From Sansalvadorimonas sp965221135 (GTDB lineage Bacteria; Pseudomonadota; Gammaproteobacteria; Pseudomonadales; Endozoicomonadaceae): a DNA stretch of 64,000 nucleotides. The notes beneath the pieces were generated by a model. It saw only the letters and a program-made list of their open reading frames with translations, did not search any database and was not told where the DNA came from. The translations under genes were made by a program, and so were the position numbers. The stretch lies in NCBI GenBank assembly GCA_965221135.1, contig CBDCRZ010000069.1, positions 186,001-250,000 on the forward strand, read 5' to 3'. Shown in pieces: positions 53,918 to 62,993 of the stretch. How positions within the stretch are numbered: the stretch's first letter is position 1; each line of letters opens with the position of its first letter.

Positions 53918-56900
53918 ATGAGATTTACCGTGAATATTGGTGCTCACTTTTGCAGGAGAGAATTGTTTTTTATTTGGTTAATGCTACCGCTGTCAGGGGG
54001 CGTGATAGAGAAATGCGCAGCAGCAGATAAAGATACAAAGAAAAGCTGGGCGGCAATTGTAAAGCCTTTACCTGCTTCCCTGTATCCCGGTCGTACCTGT
54101 GTCCGCCCACATGCCTCTCCTGTTCCTGAATCATCAATGCTTCAGTGGCCGCCTGTATTGACCACATCAAAGACCCATGCCGAAGCCCCTTCACGACAAC
54201 AGGAATCGTCTGAGGCTACAGTTCGAACACATCCAAAAAGAAGCCCAGACAGAAAGAGACAATATTACCGCAACCCTTCCGTCGAGCGTTTCGATCAACA
54301 GATAGAAGCACTGGCAAACGAAGTGAATCGACTCAAAAAGCAACTTCACGGGCCACATCGGGAGAGCCATAAAACCGCGCTTTTAGATCTTGCATTCCAG
54401 ATAACAGAAAGAGATCCGCACCCGCTTCGAGCCAGTCCCAAAGCCCTTGCTCTTTTGGCAAATGCGTTTTCAAAATTAGCAAAATATCAAGAAGGCGCCA
54501 CAGCGTTAGACTGGATAATGAAAGCCGTGATCCAACGCAGTCAAAAACAGCAGCTAACCAAACAGTGCGGATTTAAAGCCCAAACGCTGGCCATGGTGCT
54601 CAATAGCCTGAGTCAGGTGGCGGGGAACGACGCCGACACGACCCGGAAGGCGCTGGCCAAAGAGGTGGGGAGACGTGATTTGACTGACCCCGGGGAGTGG
54701 TCGGCCCAGCATCTGGCCATGGTGACCAATGGCCTGAGGCAGGTGGCGGGGGACGACGCCGACACGACCCGGAAGGCGCTGGCCAAAGAGGTAGGAAGCC
54801 GTGATTTGACCAACACCAAAGAGTGGTCGGCCCAGCCTCTGGCCATGGTGACCAATGGCCTGAGCCCGGTGACGGGGGACGACGCCGACACGACCCGGAA
54901 GGCGCTGGCCAAAGAAGTAGGGAGGCGTGCCCTTGCCGGAGATCTTAAGTGCTGGATAGCGCAACATCTGGCCATGGTGACCAATGGCCTGAGCCCGGTG
55001 ACGGGGGACGACGCCGACACGACCCGGAAGGCGCTGGCCAAAGAAGTGGGGAGGCGTGCCCTTGCCGGAGACCTTAAGCGCTCGATAGCGCAAGATCTGG
55101 CCATGGTGACCAATGGCCTGAGTCAGGTGGCGGGTGAGGACGCCGACACGACCCGGAAGGCGCTGGCCAAAGAGGTGGGAAGCCGTGATTTGACCGACAC
55201 CAAAGAGTGGTCGGCCCAGCCTCTGGCCATGGTAACCAATGGCCTGAGCCAGGTGACGGGGGACGACGCCGACACGACCCGGAAGGCGCTGGCCAAAGAG
55301 GTGGGAAGCCGTGATCTGACCGACACCAAAGAGTGGTCGGCCCAGCCTCTGGCCATGGTGACCAATGGCCTGAGGCAGGTGACGGGGGACGACGCCGACA
55401 CGACCCGGAAGGCGCTGGCCAAAGAGGTGGGGAGGCGTGCCCTTGCCGGAGACCTTAAGTGCTGGATAGCGCAACATCTGGCCATGGTGACCAATGGCCT
55501 GAGTCAGGTGGCGGGGGACGACGCCGACACGACCCGGAAGGCGCTGGCCAAAGAGGTGGGGATGCGTGATTTGACTGCCCCCTGGGAGTGGTCGGCCCAG
55601 CATCTGGCCATGGTGACCAATAGCCTGAGCCCGGTGACGGGGGACGACGCCGACACGACCCGGAAGGCGCTGGCCAAAGAGGTGGGAAGCCGTGATTTGA
55701 CCAACACCAAAGAGTGGTCGGCCCAGCATCTGGCCATGGTGACCAATGGCCTGAGCCAGGTGACGGGGGACGACGCCGACACGACCCGGAAGGCGCTGGC
55801 CAAAGAGGTGGGGAGGCGTGATTTGACTGACCCCGGGGAGTGGTCGGCCCAGCCTCTGGCCATGGTGACCAATGGCCTGAGCCAGGTGACGGGGGACGAC
55901 GCCGACACGACCCGGAAGGCGCTGGCCAAAGAGGTGGGGAGGCGTGATTTGACTGACACCAAAGAGTGGTCGGCCCAGCCTCTGGCCATGGTGACCAATG
56001 GCCTGAGGCAGGTGGAAGGGGACGACGCCGACACGACCCGGAAGGCGCTGGTCAAAGAAATGGGGAGGCGTGCCCTTGCCGGAGACCTTAAGTGCTGGTT
56101 AGCGCAACATCTGGCCATGGTGACCAATGGCCTGAGGCAGGTGGCGGGGGACGCCGCCGACACGACCCGGAAGGCGCTGGCCAAAGAAGTGGGGAGGCGT
56201 GCCCTTGCCGGAGACCTTAAGTGCTGGATAGCGCTAGATCTGGCCATGGTGACCAATGGCCTGAGGCAGGTGGCGGGTGACGACGCCGACACGACCCGGA
56301 AGGCGCTGGCCAAAGAGGTGGGAAGCCGTGATTTGACCGACACCAAAGAGTGGTCGGCCCAGCCTCTGGCCATGGTGACCAATGGCCTGAGCCCGGTGGC
56401 GTGGGACGACGCTGACACGACCCGGAAGGCGCTGGCCAAAGAGGTGGGGAGGCGTGATTTGACCGACACCAAAGAGTGGTCGGCCCAGCATCTGGCCATG
56501 GTGGCCAGTGGGATGTCTCATTGCTCACACGTCATAGGGGAGGATGTTGTTCAAGCTTCGATTCAAGCCATTATGAACATATCGCCGACTGAACAGGATA
56601 TTATTATGGCCCTTGACGCTTTGTGCCGTTTATCTCTGTCAGACGACCAGCTGAAGCTTGGCTATTTCCTGGTTAAACGTCTTTGTGATATGACTGGTTT
56701 TATTGACACAGGCGGCCCTCTACAGCATAGAGTCGGCGACTTCTTATGGAGCCTGGCCGTTCTGGATTTATGTGCAAAACAAAATCCGCTCGTCAAGGAT
56801 GATCCTGATACACCCCGTTTCGATATCTTTGTTAAGCCGCTAATGGATAGGGAAAATATCAGGGACCTTCTTTCACATCACTGGCAAGACAGATTTGCAT

Positions 56901-57379
56901 ATATTTACTGGGCAGGCATTTCTAACCTGGAAATTGATGTGTCTCCTGCTCTTTCTGCTCCTGAAAAAAAGGTGAAGGTCTCAGCATCACAAAACAGAGT
57001 GTTCCAGGCTGTTAAACATGCTTTGCCAAACCAAAATATTGTTATGGAAGTGAATATTGAAGGGTTCCCAGTTGATATTCTGGTGGGTAAAACCCTGTGT
57101 ATAGAGGTCGATGGCCCCCATCATTATATTCAGGATGACACAATGGAAAACGATGAGCTTCTTCTTGCAAAAGAGTCTGGAAAAAGAAGAGCGCGAGACC
57201 CTTTGATAGATCACATACTCAAAAGCCTGGGGTTTGAGGTGCTACGTATTTCCTATGTTGAGACTGACTCGGTCGCAGGCCTTGGAACCTTTGTTGATCG
57301 GGTGATAAATGCAATGGACGAACAGGAAATGAGTCGCCAGTATGAAGGCCTGAGAGTGAATGACTTGCCAGCCTGGTAA
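53918..57379 (+). CDS. RAP-domain protein with 15 near-identical helical repeats
   Basis: The start is placed at ATG 53918, after AGAGG. It yields an N-terminal signal-like segment (ELFFIWLMLPLSGGV, residues 14-28) and a protein of 1153 residues; the frame is open from 53783. A short coiled coil (residues 140-160, IEALANEVNRLKKQL) is followed by a lead-in repeat. Then come 15 copies of a 42-43-residue unit, LAMVTNGLSQV..DDADTTRKALAKEV, with two alternating ends (..WSAQP and ALAGDLKCWIAQH). The last 100 residues are a RAP domain (VDILVGKTLCIEVDGPHHY, then GFEVLRISYVETDS). RAP with helical repeats (OPR, FASTK types) serves organelle RNA binding in eukaryotes. A host-organelle or RNA role is inference. 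Confidence 0.85.
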   Translation: MRFTVNIGAHFCRRELFFIWLMLPLSGGVIEKCAAADKDTKKSWAAIVKPLPASLYPGRTCVRPHASPVPESSMLQWPPVLTTSKTHAEAPSRQQESSEATVRTHPKRSPDRKRQYYRNPSVERFDQQIEALANEVNRLKKQLHGPHRESHKTALLDLAFQITERDPHPLRASPKALALLANAFSKLAKYQEGATALDWIMKAVIQRSQKQQLTKQCGFKAQTLAMVLNSLSQVAGNDADTTRKALAKEVGRRDLTDPGEWSAQHLAMVTNGLRQVAGDDADTTRKALAKEVGSRDLTNTKEWSAQPLAMVTNGLSPVTGDDADTTRKALAKEVGRRALAGDLKCWIAQHLAMVTNGLSPVTGDDADTTRKALAKEVGRRALAGDLKRSIAQDLAMVTNGLSQVAGEDADTTRKALAKEVGSRDLTDTKEWSAQPLAMVTNGLSQVTGDDADTTRKALAKEVGSRDLTDTKEWSAQPLAMVTNGLRQVTGDDADTTRKALAKEVGRRALAGDLKCWIAQHLAMVTNGLSQVAGDDADTTRKALAKEVGMRDLTAPWEWSAQHLAMVTNSLSPVTGDDADTTRKALAKEVGSRDLTNTKEWSAQHLAMVTNGLSQVTGDDADTTRKALAKEVGRRDLTDPGEWSAQPLAMVTNGLSQVTGDDADTTRKALAKEVGRRDLTDTKEWSAQPLAMVTNGLRQVEGDDADTTRKALVKEMGRRALAGDLKCWLAQHLAMVTNGLRQVAGDAADTTRKALAKEVGRRALAGDLKCWIALDLAMVTNGLRQVAGDDADTTRKALAKEVGSRDLTDTKEWSAQPLAMVTNGLSPVAWDDADTTRKALAKEVGRRDLTDTKEWSAQHLAMVASGMSHCSHVIGEDVVQASIQAIMNISPTEQDIIMALDALCRLSLSDDQLKLGYFLVKRLCDMTGFIDTGGPLQHRVGDFLWSLAVLDLCAKQNPLVKDDPDTPRFDIFVKPLMDRENIRDLLSHHWQDRFAYIYWAGISNLEIDVSPALSAPEKKVKVSASQNRVFQAVKHALPNQNIVMEVNIEGFPVDILVGKTLCIEVDGPHHYIQDDTMENDELLLAKESGKRRARDPLIDHILKSLGFEVLRISYVETDSVAGLGTFVDRVINAMDEQEMSRQYEGLRVNDLPAW
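54583..56520 (+). repeat. Tandem 126-129-base repeats inside the RAP gene
   Basis: Fifteen units plus a degenerate sixteenth (LAMVASGMS). The DNA is almost identical from unit to unit (for example, the core GACGCCGACACGACCCGGAAGGC recurs nearly unchanged). Two unit types differ only in the last third and alternate irregularly. This suggests recent expansion and recombination. Confidence 0.95.
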
Positions 57380-57458
57380 CCTTTCTACCAACCACCTGAA
57401 CGTCACCATTTCAGGCAATGATTTTTCCTACCCGGTTATGCTTTTGGAGGATCATGGT
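57376..57458 (+). repeat. 83-base direct repeat, copy 2, after the RAP gene
   Basis: Starts within the last codons of the RAP gene (its TAA is inside) and matches 53721-53803 with three differences. It may be the leader of a second family member that was destroyed by the IS66 insertion just downstream. Confidence 0.93.
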
Positions 57459-57488
57459 TACGCATTTCACAAAGCATCTCCTCACTCA

Positions 57489-58807
57489 TTAACCAAGGCA
57501 AACAGGGGGAGAATCTTCAGGCGGTTTCCTGCCATTTGCTGCACATGCCTCAAGATAGGAATTCAGCCAGATTTTTGGGTTAATACCCCAAAGCTTAAGT
57601 GTCATGAAAATACTGAATAGAAATGCGGCTATATCAGCACTCCAGTCGCTGCCAGGGCCATAGTAATTCTTCCTGCCAGGCACTCCTGTGCGAATGGCTT
57701 GTTCTGCAGCGTTGTTATCCATAGGGATACCGGGATGAGTGACAAAACGGGTCAATCCTTCCCAATGATTCTGCAGGCTTTCGAGCACCTTTTTTGCTCT
57801 GACTGGCAGTTTTGGGCGTTTGAGTTCCTGATCCCTCTGGGTTGCCATCTGCTCTACCTGACGCTCGAGTTTCAGTTGTTGAGCTGAAAACTGCTCAGGG
57901 TCGTCCAGAACTTTAAGGCGCTGGTCGTTCAGTTGATATAAGTGACCAATCCTGCTCACCCAGGTGGCACTCCACTTTTCCAGTTCAGGGTCGCCACGCT
58001 GAGCATCAATAAAATCCCGTCTTACGTGAGCCCAACAGAAAGCTAAAACAATAGAAACCGCATCCACCGCGTTTCATCGGCATGCCATTGATTGCTCTTG
58101 GCAACGAACTCCCGAATAGCATCAGCAACAGGCTCGAAAAAAGACGTTATTGCGGCCTGCCCAAAGGAAATAGTTGCTGGTGAAAGGTGCAGACCCTGTG
58201 TTTTATAAGACTCCAGTTGTCTGTTTATGGGGATGCCGTATGCGTAATCCCGAGCTTCCCTTTATTGATGAGCCTTGACTTCAATTTCAATCACATCGCA
58301 ACCAGAGCTATTGAAAAATGACCTGAAAGGTAAATGACAGGCTGCACAACGCTGCTCTTCCTCTGGCAGGTCCACTGGCTCATGAACCACAGGCAGATTG
58401 TTGTGAAGGTTGCGCCCGTTACCGGGAACCCCGGGCTGGCGGCCTCGTTTACGATTTGAAGGTGGGCGAGTTGTATTGCCGCTTTTCTTGGAAGAGGCAC
58501 TGGTTTTCTCAGACTTGCGACCAAAAAGCAGGTGCTTCATGTGCGCCAGCTCTGATTTCAGTTCATCAATCTGGGCATTCAATGCTGCTGTAGCAGCCTT
58601 ATGCTTTAACGTGAGCCCGGAATTTTTAGTCAGAGCTTTTTTGCTCTCGGTCACACGCCGCTTTCCACATAGCATGCCACTGGTTGGCCTGCTGTTTAAG
58701 CTGAATGTGCTCCTTGCCTGGTCAGGATGACCTGCACGGTGGTGAAGGGGGCAGGCGTTAATGCAGAGGCTGCGTTCGATACAGAAGAATGAACATTTTT
58801 CACACAC
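57489..58807 (-). pseudogene. IS66-family transposase, disrupted
   Basis: Read on the minus strand. The N-terminal part (58807-58262) has the leucine-zipper-like region HMKHLLFGRKSEKTS and the zinc finger CAACHLPF. A TAA follows KAHQ. The same frame continues with INRQLESYKTQGLHLSPATI and NQWHADETRW. After DETRW the frame shifts and the sequence jumps directly to IVLAFCWAHVRRDF (58067-57489). About 60 residues of the catalytic middle are missing, so there is an internal deletion as well as a shift. The C-terminal part keeps NNAAEQAIRTGVPGRKNYYG. Not functional. Terminal repeats were not recognised. Confidence 0.88.
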
Positions 58808-58834
58808 TAAAAGTAGACGGTTTTAAGATGTTTT

Positions 58835-58860
58835 GTAGCGGTAGCGGTAGCGGTAGCGGT
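58835..58860 (+). repeat. GTAGCG microsatellite, four copies
   Basis: Four perfect GTAGCG units followed by GT, just upstream of the IS66 remnant and 140 bases upstream of paralogue B. Such hexanucleotide arrays can change length by slippage. Confidence 0.9.
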
Positions 58861-58909
58861 TTGTAGAATAGTTACCATTGACTTGACCCCATCCTCCAGG
58901 TCCTCAAGA

Positions 58910-58924
58910 GAACACACCATCTTT
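58910..58924 (+). promoter_or_regulatory. Conserved upstream element of the 736-residue paralogues, copy 2
   Basis: GAACACACCATCTTT lies 92 bases upstream of the 59002 start, identical to 51389-51403. Confidence 0.55.
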
Positions 58925-59001
58925 TGTAAAAAGAATAATGGTTCCTATAGTTTAGGTAAGAAAATAATATCCACGGCACATGAAAAAAGACAGGATAAGG
59001 A

Positions 59002-61212
59002 ATGCACGGAATAGAGGGGACAGGAAGGCCAGGATGGGATAACAAAGCATCCCCTCACCCGGCAGAGAATCCAGCAGGGGGGTCTCAACATATGTCCGTA
59101 AGGGCAGTTGAGCCTCCAATGAACTCATACTTTCAGAAGAGCTATCGGCAGACACTGAATAAACGCCTCTCAGGTCGTTGTATAAGTCTTGCTGCAGCGA
59201 AAAGTATGATGGGAAGCAAGAGTTTTATCACCGCTATCCGGGTACTCGTCATTGATATTCTTGATGGCCTGCAACAACTGCCCAATCGTATTCGTCACAA
59301 GAGCACACTGAAACAGTTTCAGGATCGCCTTGTCAGCATGAATTATGAGCTGCAAAAGTCTGGAAAGGTTAATAATGAGCATATTAATGAGCTGAGAAAC
59401 AATCTGGCCCAGATACCCGGACAAGTTCTTCGCCGTCACCATATCGACAGTAAGACACTCGATGCGGCCCTGAGTCTTATGTCAGCTAGCACTGGAATGG
59501 ATAGACGCAGCTATGCAAAACAGATAGAGGAAATTGATCCTACCATTATAAAAAAACATGAAGATACCTTTGTCAGGCTCGAAGAAGAATTAAAAAAAAT
59601 CTATAGCAGTCGATACCAGCAAACGAATACTTTGGTTGCTGTAAGCCTTGTTAACAAACTGGGAGAGACTGGTGCTATTCCTGCCGTCGATCAACGACGA
59701 GCACTTTCTGAACTGCAAGACTGGAATGAAGGCGTACAACGGAGAATAAATAATGTGAGGCATTACACGCCAGAGCTTCAAATTGCCTTCTTTGAAAACT
59801 TGTTAGCACCGGACAGACCGTCATGTTTAAGGCTGGGCATGGTACTCGGCTTATCCTATCAAGAAATAAAAGGCGCCCTGAGCGGACAGCCTGGAGACAA
59901 CCACTTAAAAATCATCCTTCAAAAAGCATCAGACAAAGGGACACTGACAGACAGGAATGTTATGCGTTATGCAGAAAACTCACGGTCCCTTCAAGCAGAA
60001 CGCAAGATCGCTGAAGCCTGCGGTCAACCGGTTCCTGCTCCCAAAAGTAGAAATTATATTCCTGAGCTGAAAGGTTTAGCGGACGATGCTGTCATGCCTC
60101 CCTTTGTTGTCGACAAGGTCATCAAAACATATAACACATTACACCTTGCTCAGGCTTTCGAGCTGCCTGTGCAGGTTGTGAGTCATATCACCGGGGATTT
60201 TCCGTTTAATGGGGGCGACCATGCTGACATCAGGCTTGCCCTGCTGGCTCATGCCGCCCCGATAACTGTAAGTAAACTGCTGCGTGCGCTTTCTCACCCA
60301 AACATGAATAACATTCGGCAGGTTGACCTTGTTTTATGTAGTCAGAAAGGTCAGCACGCCAGACAGCAGCTCGATTTATCGGAGATAGGCGATGTTCTCA
60401 TGGGGCTTCGCTTGAAAGAGCTGCGGCAGCTATCCGAACATATGGGGCTGAAAGAAGACTTTGACGTTGCATTGTCCGGCTACTGCTCGGATCCGACAAC
60501 CAAGCTAAGCATGCTGATTGAAAGCTTCGGTCAAGCCTCGCCTGACAACCTCCGCCATACCTTCCAGCAGGCTGGCCTTAAAAGCTGTGAAAAAAAACTG
60601 TTGGAACTCTACCCTGACGCATCACCCCACCCAGAGGCTTGTTCCCTGCCACTCTGGGAGCCCCGGATCTCAAACCCTGAGCAGCTAACATTGGAATCAC
60701 CGCTAACAGAGGAGGTTATCAGGGCTATACCGCCTACAGGAGACTGGATGATTATCGGTTTCTATCTGGGGCTGGATATGAATCACCTTGAAACTATCAG
60801 ACAGGAAGAGCTTGACAATAGTGCTTGTTCAACATCTATGTTTCAGAAGCTGATTAAAGGCCCCAGAGTGCCGCTGGGGAAGTTGGTCAAAGTCTGCCAT
60901 CAACAGGGCTGTGAGCATATTTTGCAGTACTTACCTGAACATGTTCGTAAACAAGGCTCAGCTGAAAATAATAATACCCTAAGCCAACCCGATACATTTC
61001 GAGACCATGTCTGTGCACTGGTAGCGAACCATGCGTCTCATTGGCGTGAAATAGCCGATTTAATCGGCATCAGTCTTAATGACCGGGATGGTATTGGGTT
61101 GACTTATAGCTACTCAGATAAGAGTGCATTGTTGTTTGTGGTCAAGTTTGCTCAACGCAGTAGTATGGAAATTCCATGGGAGAGAATTAACCAGGCTGCC
61201 ACCCAGTGGTAA
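59002..61212 (+). CDS. Large protein with death-domain-like segments, paralogue B
   Basis: A 736-residue protein, exactly the length of paralogue A at 51479. The alignment is clear throughout, from DIL(D)GLQQLPNRIRHK-type N-terminal segments to the shared LTLESPLTEEVI, KACEKKLLEL-like and VKVCHQQGC segments and the end INQAATQW. Death-fold-like stretches occur at the same positions (SCLRLGMVLGLSYQEIKGAL near 275, DWMIIGFYLGLDMNHLETI near 585, HWREIADLIGISLND near 680). The ATG start follows GGATAAGG. The pair flanks the RAP gene and IS66, so it looks like a duplication. The function is not known. Confidence 0.7.
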   Translation: MHGIEGTGRPGWDNKASPHPAENPAGGSQHMSVRAVEPPMNSYFQKSYRQTLNKRLSGRCISLAAAKSMMGSKSFITAIRVLVIDILDGLQQLPNRIRHKSTLKQFQDRLVSMNYELQKSGKVNNEHINELRNNLAQIPGQVLRRHHIDSKTLDAALSLMSASTGMDRRSYAKQIEEIDPTIIKKHEDTFVRLEEELKKIYSSRYQQTNTLVAVSLVNKLGETGAIPAVDQRRALSELQDWNEGVQRRINNVRHYTPELQIAFFENLLAPDRPSCLRLGMVLGLSYQEIKGALSGQPGDNHLKIILQKASDKGTLTDRNVMRYAENSRSLQAERKIAEACGQPVPAPKSRNYIPELKGLADDAVMPPFVVDKVIKTYNTLHLAQAFELPVQVVSHITGDFPFNGGDHADIRLALLAHAAPITVSKLLRALSHPNMNNIRQVDLVLCSQKGQHARQQLDLSEIGDVLMGLRLKELRQLSEHMGLKEDFDVALSGYCSDPTTKLSMLIESFGQASPDNLRHTFQQAGLKSCEKKLLELYPDASPHPEACSLPLWEPRISNPEQLTLESPLTEEVIRAIPPTGDWMIIGFYLGLDMNHLETIRQEELDNSACSTSMFQKLIKGPRVPLGKLVKVCHQQGCEHILQYLPEHVRKQGSAENNNTLSQPDTFRDHVCALVANHASHWREIADLIGISLNDRDGIGLTYSYSDKSALLFVVKFAQRSSMEIPWERINQAATQW

Positions 61213-61267
61213 GCCTGGTTTTCTGAAAGGCATCCAACAGCGTATGCCTCTGACTCGGTACCATACT

Positions 61268-61855
61268 TTAGGGGGCAGCCTGACTTTTTGTATTAACCGA
61301 AGTGGAAGTATCCAGCTGTTTACTGAGGCCGGTGATCTGTTGATGGATCATTTGGCGGGTTTGGGCAAAGTGCTCGGGGAAGCGCCAGTTATCGCTGTCT
61401 AATGATAACCATGAGCGCCAGGACACATCACTGACCTCCTTCCAGTCATACGCATTCAGATCAGGATTTTGGGTTACAGGCTCACATCCGTACACATGGA
61501 AGCCATTCTCAAAGACACCCAGAAGCTCATTGACCTTAACCTTCACGCCGGTCTCCTCAAGGGTTTCCCGGTAGGCAGTACATTGTGGCGATTCACCCAT
61601 ATCTGCTGTACCGCCTGGCAGAGACTGCTTTCCGGTGAGGCGCATGGTAATCACCATAACGTCATCCCCCCTGGTGATTAAACATCCGGCATTGGCTTTA
61701 GTGGGCAGTGTATCGCTCCCACTTTCAGCGGAGTAGGGGCAGTTGACAGGTGTTTTCTGGCAGGCTGACAGCAGTACTGTAAGCGCCAGGGTTGTGGCTG
61801 CAAGCCTAAGATGTTTAATGGCCGAAAGACTGGGCAGGTTATGTTTATTGTTCAT
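61268..61855 (-). CDS. Exported Nudix hydrolase lipoprotein
   Basis: A 195-residue protein. The start is ATG 61855; the frame is open from a TTG 18 bases earlier. It has a lipoprotein signal with lipobox LLSAC (Cys near residue 32). The Nudix box is GTADMGE, seven residues, RETLEETGV, so the metal-binding Glu residues are present. LPGG precedes it as usual. Nudix enzymes cleave nucleoside-diphosphate-linked substrates and are normally cytoplasmic, so membrane anchoring outside the cytoplasm is odd. Two cysteines (CPYS and CLIT) follow the signal. It is downstream of cobD on the same strand. Confidence 0.85.
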   Translation of the reverse strand: MNNKHNLPSLSAIKHLRLAATTLALTVLLSACQKTPVNCPYSAESGSDTLPTKANAGCLITRGDDVMVITMRLTGKQSLPGGTADMGESPQCTAYRETLEETGVKVKVNELLGVFENGFHVYGCEPVTQNPDLNAYDWKEVSDVSWRSWLSLDSDNWRFPEHFAQTRQMIHQQITGLSKQLDTSTSVNTKSQAAP

Positions 61856-61941
61856 GGGTACTTTGACTGGCAACAGGATTTGTTTCTTTGACAGTGCAGT
61901 ATGGAGATGGTTCAGTCAAACCCCCTTTAGACAAACGCCTT

Positions 61942-62859
61942 TTAAATAAATAACGAGAAAACAAGGACTATTCCAACCCAGTACCAGGTACCAAAGGTAA
62001 TAAGGGATATGGAGCGCTCAATATCAATAATCTCCGCCGTTTGGCCTCTTCCCAGAGTTTCTTCCCCTGGAAGCGAGAAGCCAAGAGCCCCAGCTCCAGC
62101 CGCTACAACCGTGCCATTATTACGCTTTCTGAAAGGAAGTGCCTGGGTTTGCCAGCAGTGAAGTGCTTCTCGCCAGTCCCCCTGTAGTGAGTAGATAAAA
62201 GCGGTGATCCGCGCGGGGATAATATTAAGAAAACAATAGAAATAGGCTGTGAACCGACCAAAGAAAAGATAATCCTCCTGTCTGTAGTCCCACAGAAGGT
62301 TTAGCCGGTACATCAGCCGATAGAGGAGGGCTGCCGGGGCACCGGCCACTGCAAACCAGAATAGAGCACCAAAAACAGCACTGTTACCGGTTTTGAGAAC
62401 CCATTTGGTGGTTGAAGTGACCATCTGCTCTTTGGTCATATTGTCGGTACTCTCTATGGATATCTCTCTGGCAATCTCTTTACCCTGTTTACGAGCCTCG
62501 GGAAGGGAGCCTTGAAACAGTGCGCGGCAGATTATGCGGGCATCTTCAGCGAGCTGAGAGCCCCTGATAACAACATAAAGAATACCGACTTCGAACCACC
62601 ATCCGAGAATGGGAGTAGTGGTCAGCAACCATGTCACAATCACCAGTGGAATGGCTGTAAAGAGAACCGCTATTACCCCATAGGGGAACTGCCTTTCAGG
62701 GTGGCCATCGTCATCTTTTAAATAGAACAGGCCTTCAATACGGCGGGCAAGCTCTTCGAACTTTTCCAGAGGACGCCAGCGCTGGATGCGAATAAAGAAA
62801 ATATCCAGTACAACGGCAAGAAGAGTCTGGATACCAAAGCTAGTGATAAAGTCATACAT
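61942..62859 (-). CDS. cobD: Adenosylcobinamide-phosphate synthase CobD
   Basis: Inner-membrane enzyme that joins an aminopropanol arm to adenosylcobyric acid in cobalamin synthesis. ATG 62859 gives 305 residues; the frame is open from a TTG ten codons earlier. Several hydrophobic spans and the blocks NSAVFGALFWFAVAGAPAALLYRL, read in two parts, LNIIPARITAFIYSLQGDW and GTVVAAGAGALGFSLPG match Pseudomonas CobD. Where homologues have ARLDDLLN before NWIPARLTA, this copy has AYFYCFLN, so the acidic pair is lost. The ESVLEN-type motif is also altered (IESTDN). The family is clear. Activity may be changed. It follows cobQ. Confidence 0.88.
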   Translation of the reverse strand: MYDFITSFGIQTLLAVVLDIFFIRIQRWRPLEKFEELARRIEGLFYLKDDDGHPERQFPYGVIAVLFTAIPLVIVTWLLTTTPILGWWFEVGILYVVIRGSQLAEDARIICRALFQGSLPEARKQGKEIAREISIESTDNMTKEQMVTSTTKWVLKTGNSAVFGALFWFAVAGAPAALLYRLMYRLNLLWDYRQEDYLFFGRFTAYFYCFLNIIPARITAFIYSLQGDWREALHCWQTQALPFRKRNNGTVVAAGAGALGFSLPGEETLGRGQTAEIIDIERSISLITFGTWYWVGIVLVFSLFI

Positions 62860-62993
62860 GGATACACCAACAATATTCTTCAGGCTCAACAGGGAAATAA
62901 AAGCACAAACAAAAGTAGTGCGAAATCTCTGACTATGCGAGGGGAGATGCGAGCAGCGAACACTGCTCGTGGTAAAAGGACGCAGTAAAAGGA

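Noticed and set aside
54554..55729. Long antisense open frames across the RAP repeats, here and at 55504-56499
   Set aside because: They are by-products of the repeated DNA, which has no stops in several frames. They have no start context or family likeness, and their length follows the repeat array.
57360..57620. 86-residue frame after the RAP gene
   Set aside because: It spans the 83-base repeat and the end of the IS66 remnant and is probably not translated, though MLLEDHG recurs in both repeat copies.
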